A DNA stretch of 41,860 bases from Bradyrhizobium genosp. SA-3. GTDB lineage: Bacteria; Pseudomonadota; Alphaproteobacteria; Rhizobiales; Xanthobacteraceae. A program made the position numbers and the translations under genes. Numbering within the stretch: the first letter of the stretch is position 1; each line of letters begins with the position of its first letter. The DNA lies in assembly GCF_004212635.1 (NCBI RefSeq), contig NZ_PSRT01000076.1, positions 1-41,860 of the forward strand. The letters run 5' to 3'. Shown here piece after piece: positions 25,114 to 34,117 of this stretch. The notes under the pieces are model-generated. The model was not told the DNA's origin, did no database searches, and was given only the letters and a program-made list of their open reading frames with translations.

Positions 25114-27642
25114 GTGAAGACGAGCGAACCATCGGAGATCGCGCCGCTCGCGGGTGTGCGAGTTATCGATTTCGGACAATACATGGCCGGCCCGTTAGCT
25201 GCGATGATCCTCGCGGATCTGGGCGCAAACGTTGTCCGCATTGATCCACCCGGCGGTTCGTTGTGGGATCACCCCGCGACCAACATTCTCAACCGCAACA
25301 AGCGGAGCATCGCACTCGATCTTAATATCTCCAAAGACGGTGACATCGCTCGTCGGCTCATCGCAACGGCCGACGTTGTGATCGAGAACTTCCGCCCGGG
25401 AGTCATGGAGCGCCTCGGTCTCGGCGCGCGGGAGCTGGCGGCGGCTTTCCCGCGGCTGGTGTGCCTGTCATTACCAGGCTTCGCGAGCTGTGATGCGGAG
25501 GCGCGCGACATTCCCGCGTGGGAGGGGATCGTCAGCGCCGCGATCGGTCAGTTCGCCGACATGTCGCTGACCCGTGTGCTCATGGGGAAGACAGCATCGT
25601 TCTCGCCGTTGCCGCTGGCGTCGGCTTACGGCGCCGTGCTCGGTGCGATGTCCGTCGTTCTTGCGCTGTATTCGCGCGCCAAGACTGGCCATGGGGATGT
25701 GGTGGAGGTGCCTCTCGCGGCAGCGCTGTCGGAGGGGCTCGCCACCCGCTCGATGCGCATTGAGGGACTGCCGGCGCGATATAGCTCATTGCGCCAGCAG
25801 GAGATCTCACGCCGTCGTCAGGCCGGGGAGCCGTTCGGTGTCACCTACGATGAACTTCAGTCCTACATTCCAGCACTCTACCGCAGGTATCGGTGCGCGG
25901 ACGGCCGGTACTTCTATATCATGGCGGGCTGCCAACTGAAGCACCCGAGGCGGACGCTGGCGCTCCTTGGCCTTCTCGCGGAAGTGGCGGCCGATGAGAT
26001 CTCCACCTTCAACCCATTCATGCCCACGCGCTCGTGGCCTGCGGGTGGCGACTGCACGCCGGAGAGCGGACCGTCGTCCCCCAAATGCAACGAGTTACTG
26101 GCGGCACGAATGGCAGCGGTATTCGAGCGGGAGGCCAGCAGTCATTGGGAGAAGGTGTTCGCCGATGGCAGGGTGCCGGGCGCAATTGTCCGAACAACCC
26201 AGGAGTGGCTCCACGAGGAGCACCCTCTGCAGGCCGGACTTCTCATCGACGTCAAAGATCGCCGGTATGGAGAAATGCGGCAGCCCGCAAGCTTGGCTTG
26301 GCTCGGCGGGATAGAATTGAAGCGATCCGCGCCGCGCCCGGCTTCGACCCTCGATGGTGATCGTGCCGAAATTTTAGACGAGTTAGTCGAGGGGGCGGGG
26401 CGCCAAAGCAGGTCAGTTGAGTCCCACTGTGGCGGGTCGCCAGGCAGCGGCTGGCTGGATGGCGTCACAGTGCTCGACCTCACCAACGTCCTCGCCGGCC
26501 CGACGGTATCCGGCACCCTTCAGCGCTTCGGCGCCAAGGTGATCAGGCTCGAGCCGGTGCGCCCGATGTTTGGTCCTTACACCGCCATGCTGTATGGTGT
26601 GCAAAGCAACCGCGGCAAGCGCAGCGCGCTTGTCGACATCACAACCAGCCGCGGGCGGCGGGTGCTCGAGGCGCTCGTCAAGCGTGCGGACGTCGTGACT
26701 ATCAACGCGACCTCGCAGCAACTCACGCGCCTGGGGCTCGATGCGGAGTCAATCGCTGCGCTGAATCCGGACGCCGTGCTCTGCCAAGTTGATGCATTGG
26801 GCGGTCCGAGCGGAGGTCCTTGGTGCAACCGGCTCGGGTACGACGAGGTCGCACAGTCCGTGACCGGCCTCATGGCGAGGTTCGGCGGCGGGCCGCAAAC
26901 TCCTGAGGACCACATGGACGTTGGGACTGTCGACGTGCTGACCGGATACGCGGGCGCTCTCGCGACGGCGGTCGCGCTCTACGCCCGCCGCAGCGGAGTC
27001 GACACGCACTTGGCGCGGGCCTCGCTGGTCGCCGTGGGGCAGCTGATCCAGCTCCCGTTCATGTACGACCATCCCGCCCGCTCGCCGTTCGATGAGCCGA
27101 GCGGACCGGAGGCGCTCGGGACCGGTCCGCTCTACCGCTGTTACGAAGCCACGGACGGCTGGTTCTTCCTCGCCTGTAAGCCGAGCCAGCTGCCCGCCAT
27201 GACGAGTGAGCTAGGAATCGATGTTGCGGCTGAGGATCCACAACTCGAGCAGACCTTGGAGCGGGCGTTTGCGAGCGAGAGCGTTGACACTGTCGTCCTG
27301 CGCTTACGAGCCCAAGGCGTCGCGGCGCAGCGGTTGGAGAGCGTCGACCGCGTACGTGCACGCTTCATGGCCATGGATGACGGCGGGCGCGGGAGCGCGG
27401 ATACGACCCTGATATTCGAACGAGACGAGCACCACCCGAGTGGGCATCCGATAGAGCTCATCGGACGTTGCGCGGTGCGCTCTGCGCGTGCTGTGATCAC
27501 AGCGCCCACGGCTGCGCCAAAACCGGGAGCGGACACTCGGTCAGTCCTGGCCGAGCTCGGGTATGCGGACCAGGAAATTCGCAATATGCTCGAAGTCCGC
27601 GAAATCAGCGACTCCTGGAGCGAGGAATACCTGCCGTCGTGA
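25114..27642 (+). CDS. Class III CoA-transferase with two tandem CaiB/BaiF domains
   Basis: The 842-residue protein contains two complete class III CoA-transferase domains. Domain 1 (about 8-400) starts LAGVRVIDFGQYMAGPLAAM and has IENFRPGVMERLGL. Domain 2 (about 445-842) starts DGVTVLDLTNVLAGPTVSGT. These enzymes move CoA between acids through an aspartyl-CoA thioester; the catalytic Asp sits in a D-x-x-x-G motif. Domain 2 keeps it (GTVDVLTG, Asp607). In domain 1 the corresponding segment is PLASAYG, with Ala169 where Asp is expected, so only one half looks catalytic. The start is GTG 25114 with GCGAGGGAAAAG upstream; the open frame reaches 24970 but the extra part is not family-like. Its C-terminal tail SDSWSEEYLPS is repeated as isolated fragments at 3-110, 3515-3618 and 5241-5300. 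The substrate could be a carnitine-like or aromatic/branched acid. Confidence 0.88.
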   Translation: MKTSEPSEIAPLAGVRVIDFGQYMAGPLAAMILADLGANVVRIDPPGGSLWDHPATNILNRNKRSIALDLNISKDGDIARRLIATADVVIENFRPGVMERLGLGARELAAAFPRLVCLSLPGFASCDAEARDIPAWEGIVSAAIGQFADMSLTRVLMGKTASFSPLPLASAYGAVLGAMSVVLALYSRAKTGHGDVVEVPLAAALSEGLATRSMRIEGLPARYSSLRQQEISRRRQAGEPFGVTYDELQSYIPALYRRYRCADGRYFYIMAGCQLKHPRRTLALLGLLAEVAADEISTFNPFMPTRSWPAGGDCTPESGPSSPKCNELLAARMAAVFEREASSHWEKVFADGRVPGAIVRTTQEWLHEEHPLQAGLLIDVKDRRYGEMRQPASLAWLGGIELKRSAPRPASTLDGDRAEILDELVEGAGRQSRSVESHCGGSPGSGWLDGVTVLDLTNVLAGPTVSGTLQRFGAKVIRLEPVRPMFGPYTAMLYGVQSNRGKRSALVDITTSRGRRVLEALVKRADVVTINATSQQLTRLGLDAESIAALNPDAVLCQVDALGGPSGGPWCNRLGYDEVAQSVTGLMARFGGGPQTPEDHMDVGTVDVLTGYAGALATAVALYARRSGVDTHLARASLVAVGQLIQLPFMYDHPARSPFDEPSGPEALGTGPLYRCYEATDGWFFLACKPSQLPAMTSELGIDVAAEDPQLEQTLERAFASESVDTVVLRLRAQGVAAQRLESVDRVRARFMAMDDGGRGSADTTLIFERDEHHPSGHPIELIGRCAVRSARAVITAPTAAPKPGADTRSVLAELGYADQEIRNMLEVREISDSWSEEYLPS

Positions 27643-28079
27643 GCGGGGCGCCGGCGCGTCTACGACTTAGTGTACACCGATGGCCAACTAATGCACATCG
27701 CTGGCGATTCCCAGTGCTCCCTAAGCTAGACATTCTGAGCCGACGTAAGCAAGCGTCGGCCGACACCGCGCCACCAATCCAGATGGGTAGCCTCAATCTT
27801 AACTACGTTTGCACCGACAGTGGGTGCACAACGCAAATCCTCTGCAACGGCTGCTGGTCGGCGTCGACGCAAACGCCGACCCGGTGCCGGCCAAGTAATC
27901 TAGGCCTGAGAGCCCTCTTGCCGGAAGCGAGCAGCTTTCCGATCCGACGGGGTCAAATTCAGTCGCTGCATCGAGCCAACGGTGAAGCCATCTAGTTCAC
28001 CTAGCAGAAGGGCATTACGCCGCGAGTTGCGTGTCCTATCGGTGCAGCTACAAACGACCGCGCCGGTCGCTACGAGCCA
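27643..28079. other. Unassigned stretch between CoA-transferase and IstB fragment
   Basis: No convincing gene. The frames on both strands (27605-27796 minus, 27900-28265 minus) are shadows or noise. The left end of the IS21-type remnant must lie near 28080, where IstB-like sequence abruptly begins. Confidence 0.4.
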
Positions 28080-28556
28080 AATGTCAGCTACTTCGTGATC
28101 GACGACCATGCCAACCTGCTGATCTGCGGCCCGGCCGGCGTCGGCAAGAGCTGGCTCGCCTCGGCGCTCGGCCACAAGGCCTGCCGTGACAATCGCTCCG
28201 TGCTCTATCAACGTGTTCCGCGTCTGTTCGATGATCTCGCTCTCGCGCGCGGCGACGGCCGCCATCCGCGCCTATTGCGCGGGCTCGGCCGTGTCGATCT
28301 GCTGATCCTCGATGACTGGGGGCTTGAGCCGCTCGACGCCGGTGCCCGTCACGACCTCCTGGAAATCCTCGAAGATCGCTACGGTCACCGTTCCAACATC
28401 GTCACCAGCCAGCTCCCCGTGGACCAGTGGCATGTATTCATTGGAGATCCCACCTATGCCGACGGCGTGCTCGATCGCCTCGTGCACAATGCCCATCGGC
28501 TCGACTTCACCGGCGAGAGCCTGCGCCGAACCCGGCAATCCGCCCGAAAGGCCTGA
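28080..28556 (+). pseudogene. IstB-like ATPase of an IS21-family element, 5'-truncated
   Basis: ANLLICGPAGVGKSWLASAL holds Walker A, followed by HKACRDNRSVLYQRVPRLF, LGRVDLLILDDWGLEPL with Walker B, YGHRSNIVTSQLPVDQWH and LVHNAHRLDFTGESLRRTR. This is IstB, the helper ATPase of IS21 transposition, lacking its first 80-100 residues. It belongs to a different IS21 subgroup than the complete element at 28961. The following 28557-28770 is probably the right end of the same element (repeat-rich CACAGCAACCGCAACAGAAA) and has no other visible gene. Confidence 0.8.
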
Positions 28557-28774
28557 GCCCGTGACGCTGTGGACATGCCGCTGCGCTTGGACAACGCCAA
28601 GGCGTTGCCCACATGGCCACAGCAACCGCAACAGAAACACAACAGGTTCAAGCCGCGATTCCAGTTGACCGCGCGGCTTGCTCAATGCCAGAGAACCTAG
28701 GCAGCCAGAACGCCTCGTCCCCGGGCGAGATCAAATCGGAAAGGTGGGCGACATCGTCTCGGAATCCCCGGGGT

Positions 28775-28960
28775 TTGCTGGTTATGGCCTGCACGAGCAG
28801 CTACCGCACCATTCAAGCCTGACGCGCATCCGCGGGCGAAGAGCGGTTCCGTAGGATCTTCAAACGCACAGTCGAGGCCTGTTTGAAGGCCAAAATCGCC
28901 ACCGCGGAGGTGGGTCCACATCGATGCGTCGCTGATCTGCGCGGCGGCGAACAGGGTGAG
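28775..28960 (+). pseudogene. IS1182-family transposase fragment, left of the IS21 insertion
   Basis: GFAGYGLHEQLPHHSSLTRI (28780-28840), then in other frames GEERFRRIFKRTVEACLKAK and IATAEV, ending with HIDASLI near 28935. The same gene resumes at 31614 with LIRANVSWDSLTEQHVVDV. The transposase is therefore cut at the ASLIR codons by the IS21 element. Its 5' third is missing to the left. Confidence 0.7.
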
Positions 28961-28984
28961 ACTTCAGCGACAATCATGAGACTG

Positions 28985-29045
28985 CGCCGATGGGGACGGA
29001 CCGAAGGGAGGGCGTAGCCCGACCGGAGGACCGTCCCCATCGGCG
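28985..29045. repeat. Perfect 15-bp hairpin inside the IS21 left end
   Basis: CGCCGATGGGGACGG (28985-28999) and CCGTCCCCATCGGCG (29031-29045) are perfect inverted repeats around a 31-base loop, between the left end of IS21 and istA. It could work as a terminator or insulator against transcription coming from outside, as known for several insertion sequences. No U-run follows on the plus strand. Confidence 0.75.
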
Positions 29046-29126
29046 TCGCGTGTTTTTGGACCCGTCTGGCGGCTGGGCGGGGCTGGTGCAAGCTGTTGAT
29101 TCGTCTCGACAAGAGGGATCGATGCC

Positions 29127-30659
29127 TTGCCTGGCCTGCACATCACCGACCACCAGATGAGGCTATACATGAATTACCGACTGACATTGTCCCCCGAGGC
29201 GGCTGCGGCCAAGGCGGGGTTCTCCAAAGCGAGTGCGTATCGGATCGAGGGCGATGCGCGTCCGCCATCACAGAAGAAGGCGCCGAGGGGCCGGCGACGA
29301 TCCGATCCACTCGCGCCCTATTGGGACGACGAGATCATCCCGATCCTGAAGGCTGCGCCCGGCATCCGCGTGATTGGCGTGCTGGACGAACTGCGCCGAC
29401 GGCATCCCAACCTCAATCCCAACATCCGACGCACGCTGGAGCGGCGCATCAATGCCTGGCGGGCGCTCAACGGCCCCGAACAGGACGTGATCTTCCGCCA
29501 GGAGCATGAGCCCGGCCGAATAGGTTTGTCTGACTTCACTGACGTGAGCGCGCTCGGCATTACCATCGCGGGTGAGCCGCTCGATCACCGGCTCTATCAC
29601 TTCCGGTTGGCGTTCTCCGGCTTCGAGCATGCCCATGTCGTGCTCGGCGGCGAAAGCTTCGTCGCCCTGGCCGAAGGCTTGCAGAACGCCCTGTGGGCGC
29701 TCGGCGGCGTGCCGCGGGAGCATCGCAGCGACAGCCTGTCGGCTGCATTCCGCAATCTCGCGGCGGATGCGCGTGAGGATCTGACACAGCGCTACGCCGC
29801 GCTGATGGGCCACTACGGCATGGCACCAACGCGCAACAATGCGGGCATCGCACACGAGAACGGCTCGATCGAGAGCGCGCACGGTCATCTCAAACGAGCG
29901 CTGGAGGATGCACTGTTACTGCGGGGCACGCGCGACTTCATCAGTCTCAATGCCTACCGGGCTTTTGTCGACGAGATTGTCGGCCGGCGCAACGCCAACC
30001 TTGCCAAGCGGATTGCGCTCGAGAAGGAAGCACTGGCGCCCCTGCCGAAAGGCCGCACGACCGACTTCGAGGAGAAGGTGATCCCGGTGACGTCGTCAGG
30101 CGGCTTCATCCTGCGGCGCGTGTTCTACACCGTGCCTTCAAGACTGATTGGCCATCGCCTGCGCGTGCGCATCTTCGACGATCGGCTCGAATGCTTCCTC
30201 GGCGTCACGCCGGTCGGGACGCTGCGGCGCGGTCGGCCTGTGTCGGAGAACCACGGCGGGCATGTCGTTGATTATCGGCACGTCATCCATGCCCTGCGGC
30301 GCAAGCCGATGGCGCTCCTCAATCTCGTCTATCGCGACCAGCTCTTCCCGCGCACGGCTTACAAACGCCTGTTCGAGACCTTGCGGGAGCACGGTGACGA
30401 CCGGCGCGCCTGCAAGGTGACGGTCGAGCTTCTGGCTCTGGCCCATGAGCGAGCCTGCGAGGCCGAGCTCGCCGAGGCGATCGCGACCGCTCTCGATGCC
30501 GGACGACTACCCGATCTTGCGGCATTGCGCGACCGCTTCCGGCCGGAGGCGACCTCGATCCCGAGCGTCGCCGTCAAACTGGCGCCGCTTAACGTCTACA
30601 ATGAGCTGGCCTCCGTCAGCATCGTGTCGGCCCGCTCCAGCCTGGGAGAAGTGGCATGA
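29127..30659 (+). CDS. istA: IS21-family transposase IstA
   Basis: The 510-residue DDE transposase begins PGLHITDHQMRLYMNYRLTL, the usual start of this IstA subgroup, encoded from TTG 29127; ATG 29157 in the same frame is an alternative. The helix-turn-helix region is at about 15-35 (AAAAKAGFSKASAYRIE). The probable catalytic triad is Asp136 (LSDFTD), Asp202 (HRSDSLSAAF) and Glu249 (NGSIESAHGH). A C-terminal Mu-type domain contains VFYTVPSRLIGHRLRVRIF and YRHVIHALRRKPMAL. It overlaps istB by four bases. The protein is full length. Confidence 0.9.
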   Translation: MPGLHITDHQMRLYMNYRLTLSPEAAAAKAGFSKASAYRIEGDARPPSQKKAPRGRRRSDPLAPYWDDEIIPILKAAPGIRVIGVLDELRRRHPNLNPNIRRTLERRINAWRALNGPEQDVIFRQEHEPGRIGLSDFTDVSALGITIAGEPLDHRLYHFRLAFSGFEHAHVVLGGESFVALAEGLQNALWALGGVPREHRSDSLSAAFRNLAADAREDLTQRYAALMGHYGMAPTRNNAGIAHENGSIESAHGHLKRALEDALLLRGTRDFISLNAYRAFVDEIVGRRNANLAKRIALEKEALAPLPKGRTTDFEEKVIPVTSSGGFILRRVFYTVPSRLIGHRLRVRIFDDRLECFLGVTPVGTLRRGRPVSENHGGHVVDYRHVIHALRRKPMALLNLVYRDQLFPRTAYKRLFETLREHGDDRRACKVTVELLALAHERACEAELAEAIATALDAGRLPDLAALRDRFRPEATSIPSVAVKLAPLNVYNELASVSIVSARSSLGEVA

Positions 30660-31498
30660 CCAGCATAGCGACCTCCGTCGATGCTGCCCGCGTCGAGCTG
30701 CTGCTCAATGAGCTGCGCCTGCCGGGCGTTAAGGCGATCTGGCCGAAGCTCGCCGCGCAATCGGACAAGGAAGGCTGGCCTGCCGCCCGCTTCCTCGCCG
30801 CTCTTGCCGAGCACGAGGCAGCCGATCGTACCCGCCGACGCATCGAGCGACACATGGTGGAAGCGCGTTTGCCCGCCGGCAAGACGCTCGCCACCTTCGA
30901 CTTCGAAAGCGTGCCGATGCTGTCGAAGGCACAGGTGATGGCGCTCGCCGCCGGCGACGCTTGGTTGAAGGCCGGCGCCAATCTGCTGTTGTTCGGCCCA
31001 CCCGGCGGCGGCAAGACTCATCTCGGCGCAGCGATCGGCCTGGCTCTCGTCGAGAACGGTTGGCGCGTTCTCTTCGCGCGCACCACTGATCTGGTGCAAC
31101 GGCTGCAGGTCGCGCGGCGCGAGCTGGCGCTGGAGTCCGCGATCAGCAAACTCGACCGCTATGACCTCCTGATCCTCGACGACATCACATATGTGAGCAA
31201 GGATCAGGCGGAAACCAGCGTGCTGTTCGAGTTGATCGCCGCGCGCTACGAGCGACGCTCGCTGCTGATCACGGCCAATCAGCCATTTGGCGAATGGGGG
31301 CGAATCTTCCCGGATCAAGCAATGACGCTGGCGGCCATCGATCGTTTGGTGCACCACGCCACGATCCTTGAGATGAACGTCGAGAGCTATCGTCGAAAAG
31401 TTGCCCTCGATCGCAAGCGCGGTCCAGGCCGACCGCCCGCTCACACTACGCCCAACGAGCTCGACAAGACTGTGATTGACGCCGGCAGCGCCGCTTGA
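30656..31498 (+). CDS. istB: IS21-family helper ATPase IstB
   Basis: The 280-residue AAA+ ATPase has Walker A GPPGGGKTH at residues 114-122, Walker B YDLLILDDITYVSKDQ, and the sensor region LLITANQPFGEW, with the C-terminal ATILEMNVESYRRK. It starts inside the stop codon of istA (ATGA), giving coupled translation. IstB promotes IstA-mediated insertion and target selection. No defect is visible. Confidence 0.9.
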   Translation: MTSIATSVDAARVELLLNELRLPGVKAIWPKLAAQSDKEGWPAARFLAALAEHEAADRTRRRIERHMVEARLPAGKTLATFDFESVPMLSKAQVMALAAGDAWLKAGANLLLFGPPGGGKTHLGAAIGLALVENGWRVLFARTTDLVQRLQVARRELALESAISKLDRYDLLILDDITYVSKDQAETSVLFELIAARYERRSLLITANQPFGEWGRIFPDQAMTLAAIDRLVHHATILEMNVESYRRKVALDRKRGPGRPPAHTTPNELDKTVIDAGSAA

Positions 31499-31499
31499 T

Positions 31500-31613
31500 T
31501 GTCGCGCAGCGTCAATCAACGCTGGCCAAGCCGGCCGACAGCGTCAATTATCTCCTGACTCGGCCGCCTCGTCTCATCTTGATTGACGCGCCGCTCTCAT
31601 CCTGATTGTCGCG
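31500..31613. repeat. Right terminal repeats of the IS21 element
   Basis: This segment contains GATTGTCGCGC near 31498, CTTGATTGACGCGCCGCTCT near 31577 and CTGATTGTCGCGC at its end (31601-31613), spaced about 30-70 bases. They resemble the multiple IstA-binding repeats of IS21 ends. The matching left repeat is at about 28969. Confidence 0.6.
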
Positions 31614-31815
31614 CTATACTGATCCGCGCCAATGTGAGTTGGGACAGCCTCACCGAGCAGCATGTGGTGGATGTACTGAGCGAAAAATTGGATTGTCCCT
31701 TGTAGTCCGTTTGCGGCTTAAGATCGCACCGTAGCGCGGGTTTTGACGCGAGGGCCATGACGGGGCCGGTCGCTGCATCGCGCGAAATCCATTGGCCACT
31801 TCTTCAACGACCCTA
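31614..31815 (+). pseudogene. IS1182 remnant right of the IS21 insertion, with IS1182 right end
   Basis: LIRANVSWDSLTEQHVVDVL continues the transposase from 28775-28960. A large deletion near 31695 joins this directly to the IS1182 right end 31720-31815 (ATCCATTGGCCACTTCTTCA and ACGACCC), which closely matches the right end of the copy at 12776-14226. Beyond it begins, on the minus strand, the 5' half of an IS256 gene. Confidence 0.7.
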
Positions 31816-31816
31816 C

Positions 31817-32556
31817 GTAACAGCGCTGCCACAACACCCTGGCGAGGACCTCGGCGATCGTTTTCTTCAGCCCGGGATGATCGTCGGAGACGACGAACTC
31901 GACGCCATGCAGGCCACGGCCTTCAGGCCTTCCAAAACTCCTTCCAACTCGAGCGGCTCTCCCGGTTGGCGAGCTCAACTGCAAGCACCTGACGCCGGCC
32001 TTCCCAGTCAAGGCCGATGCGATCAGCACCGCCTGGCTCGCAATAATCCCGTCTTCGGGCACCCGCTCATAGCGGGCGTCCAGGATCAGATAAGGGAACG
32101 GTTCCCTCAGCTTGCGTTCACAGAAGGCTTTGAGTGATGCATCCAGCCGCTTGTTGATGGCGCTGATCGCCGAGGTCCAGAAGGCATGTCCCACCAGCTC
32201 CTCAGACCTGTTTGACCTTCCGCGTCGACACGCCTTGCACGTACATTTCGGCCAAGGCCGCAACCAGCGCCTTCTCCGCGCTGGTAGCGCTCGAACAGCT
32301 CGGTCGAGAACCGCCATTGGCGGTCCTCCGGCACCTTCAGCTCGATCTTACCGACCCGATTGATCAGCGCGTTAGTAGCCGAAGCGATAGCCGAGCCGCG
32401 CTTCGGTGCGTTCCCCTTTCTCCGCGCCCAGCGTCTCCGCCATCTCGGCTTCCAGCGTCTCCTGCACCGCAGCCTGGATTAGTGGCTTGAGGAACTCCTT
32501 GTCCGACGCCAAAAGCTTTGACGGCAGATATCCGTCCTGATCTTTGTCACGGTCAT
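31817..32556 (-). pseudogene. IS256-family transposase, 5' half, interrupted by IS1182
   Basis: The start ATG at 32556 (minus) is preceded by AGGAGCAAGGACCACC. With frame corrections the protein reads DGYLPSKLLASDKEF, VGKIELKVPEDRQWRFSTEL, FERYQRGE, ISAINKRLDASLKAFCERKL, PYLILDARYERVPEDGII, and LHGVEFVVSDDHPGLKKTIA, ending LWQRCYV at about 31820. Then the IS1182 right end begins. The C-terminal half is absent. The break lies at the same codons as in the IS256 gene at 12262-14408. Confidence 0.8.
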
Positions 32557-32774
32557 GGTGGTCCTTGCTCCTCTACGAGCGGTGATCTTCCGGACTTACC
32601 ATGACCGCCGCAGCCTCTCAGCTTTTGCAGAACCTCCCGCACACTACCGACGGACCATACAGCCGCACTTCCACCCGCTGAGGGATAAACAGTGCGGCCC
32701 ACTCGCCGCCGATTACCCTCCTGCCAGCAGTCCGACCGTTCGCCCCTACCTCTCAGACATGGGCCTGTCACCTC

Positions 32775-33665
32775 TCAGCAATGAACTCTGAGCGCGAGCT
32801 TCTCGCGCACCCCATCCGGGCGCATCACCCGCACGCCGATATTGTCGAGGATCTGTGCTGCCCGCTCCACCAGCTCAGCGTTCGTCGCCAGCCGCCCCCG
32901 CGAGAGGTACAGGTTGTCCTCCAATCCCACTCGGACGTTCGCGCCCGCCAATGCTGCCATCGCTACATAGGGAAGCTGCATCCGCCCGATCGAGAAGGCC
33001 GAGTAGATGGCGCCCGGCGGGAGCCCATTCACCATCGCCATCAGCGTGGTCGGATCGTCTGGGGCGCCGTAGGGGATGCCCATGCACAGCTGGATCAGCG
33101 GCTGATTGATCAACCCCTCCTCGACCAAGTCGCGCACTGTCCACAGATGACCGGTATCGAACACCTCGAGCTCAGGACGAACCCCGAGCTCCTGCAAGCG
33201 TCCGGCCATCTTGCGCAGCGAGGGATAGGTGTTGACCATGACGTACTCACGGGTGCCAAAGTTCATCGATCCGCAATCCAGTGTGCAGATCTCCGGACGC
33301 AACTCTTCGACATGTACCAGTCGCTCAAGCGCGCCTGCCATGTCCGTCCCCGCGCAGTCCGGCGGCAGCGGAGAGTCAGGTCCACCCAGCACGAGGTCGC
33401 CGCCCATTCCTGCGGTCAGGTTGATCACGGGGTTCACATCCGACTTTCGAATGCGCTGCACCACCTCCCGATACAGTGCCGGATCTCGCGAGCCCTTCCG
33501 GGTTTTGGGATCACGTACGTGGACGTGCACTACCGCCGCCCCCGCCCGCGCTGCCTGGATCGCCGAGTTCGCGATCTGCTCCGGGGTTACCGGCACATGC
33601 GGGCTACGCTCCACATTCGCGCCCCCCCCTGTTACCGCACAAGTGATGAATACCTCAGAGATCAT
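32775..33665 (-). CDS. BKACE family beta-keto acid cleavage enzyme (dehydrocarnitine-type)
   Basis: The 296-residue TIM-barrel enzyme (DUF849/BKACE family) condenses a beta-keto acid with acetyl-CoA and splits off acetoacetate. The zinc ligands are seen as His47 and His49 in VVHVHVRDP; the conserved end block is RVGLEDNLYLSRGRLATNAE. The N-terminal CAVTGGGANVERSPHVPVTP matches the clade that acts on dehydrocarnitine, giving betainyl-CoA plus acetoacetate. The start ATG 33665 has AAGGAG eight bases upstream. The gene is intact but alone here; its natural partners (carnitine dehydrogenase/thioesterase, 3-hydroxybutyrate dehydrogenase) are at 38135-40272 beside a decayed second BKACE copy. Substrate assignment is inference from clade and context. 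Confidence 0.85.
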   Translation of the reverse strand: MISEVFITCAVTGGGANVERSPHVPVTPEQIANSAIQAARAGAAVVHVHVRDPKTRKGSRDPALYREVVQRIRKSDVNPVINLTAGMGGDLVLGGPDSPLPPDCAGTDMAGALERLVHVEELRPEICTLDCGSMNFGTREYVMVNTYPSLRKMAGRLQELGVRPELEVFDTGHLWTVRDLVEEGLINQPLIQLCMGIPYGAPDDPTTLMAMVNGLPPGAIYSAFSIGRMQLPYVAMAALAGANVRVGLEDNLYLSRGRLATNAELVERAAQILDNIGVRVMRPDGVREKLALRVHC

Positions 33666-34117
33666 CCCGTCCTTCTCCTTCGCTGAAAGCTTGGCCGCCC
33701 CAAATCGGGCCAGAGCCGCAATAAGTTATTATTTCATGATGTTTATCTCTTCTGGAGTTCTGGGCGTAAACAGCGCCGCGCACTGACTGGGATCAACGGG
33801 TCCTGACGACAGGCCCGCTACCAACACCTTGGCTATGGCAATCCTCATCCCAGCAATCGGCGTGCCACTCGCGGAATCACGTGCGCGGCTTGCCTGACGA
33901 GAGAAAGCGCATGTAGCTAGTAGCTTGCTCTTGGATGATAATGCGGGTAGTCGGAGTTCCAACATCAATCGGACACGGCTGGCCAGATAGGGATGGAGCC
34001 GCATGTGATGCCGGGGCTCGTGCGGACTCGGATAATAACACACTCTAAGCCGATCTCGCCGCCGACGCGCTCGACACCAGTGAATAGTCTGGCATCATGA
34101 TTTCTGGCTACTGGTGC
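33666..34117. other. Upstream region of the intact BKACE gene, containing an inverted copy of 36937-37030
   Basis: No complete gene is seen. A minus-strand frame ending at 33729 (SGTPIAGMRIAIAKVLVAGL) resembles the plus-strand frame at 36955-37020 (SGTSIAGMRTAAATALLAIL). The DNA of 33800-33903 matches 36937-37030 in inverse orientation at roughly three of four bases, with one 10-base insertion. Since both copies lie upstream of a BKACE gene, it is probably the ancestral 5' region or the 3' end of a preceding gene of the BKACE operon. Confidence 0.5.

Larger units (their letters stand above)
28961..31613 (+). mobile_element. Complete IS21-family insertion sequence
   Basis: The element carries intact istA (29127-30659) and istB (30656-31498). 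The ends show GCGACAATCATGAGAC (left, about 28969) matching the inverted GTCGC/ATTGTCGC sequences on the right (CTCATCCTGATTGTCGCGC, ending about 31612), with further copies of the GATTG(T/A)CGCG motif inside the right end, as usual for the multiple terminal repeats of IS21. Limits are accurate to about ten bases. It sits inside an IS1182 transposase gene whose halves are 28775-28960 and 31614-31700. Since both genes are intact it is the youngest layer of this nest and may still be mobile. Confidence 0.8.

Noticed and set aside
30596..31519. A 307-codon minus-strand frame across istB
   Set aside because: It mirrors the istB frame; istA/istB on the plus strand are clearly the real genes.
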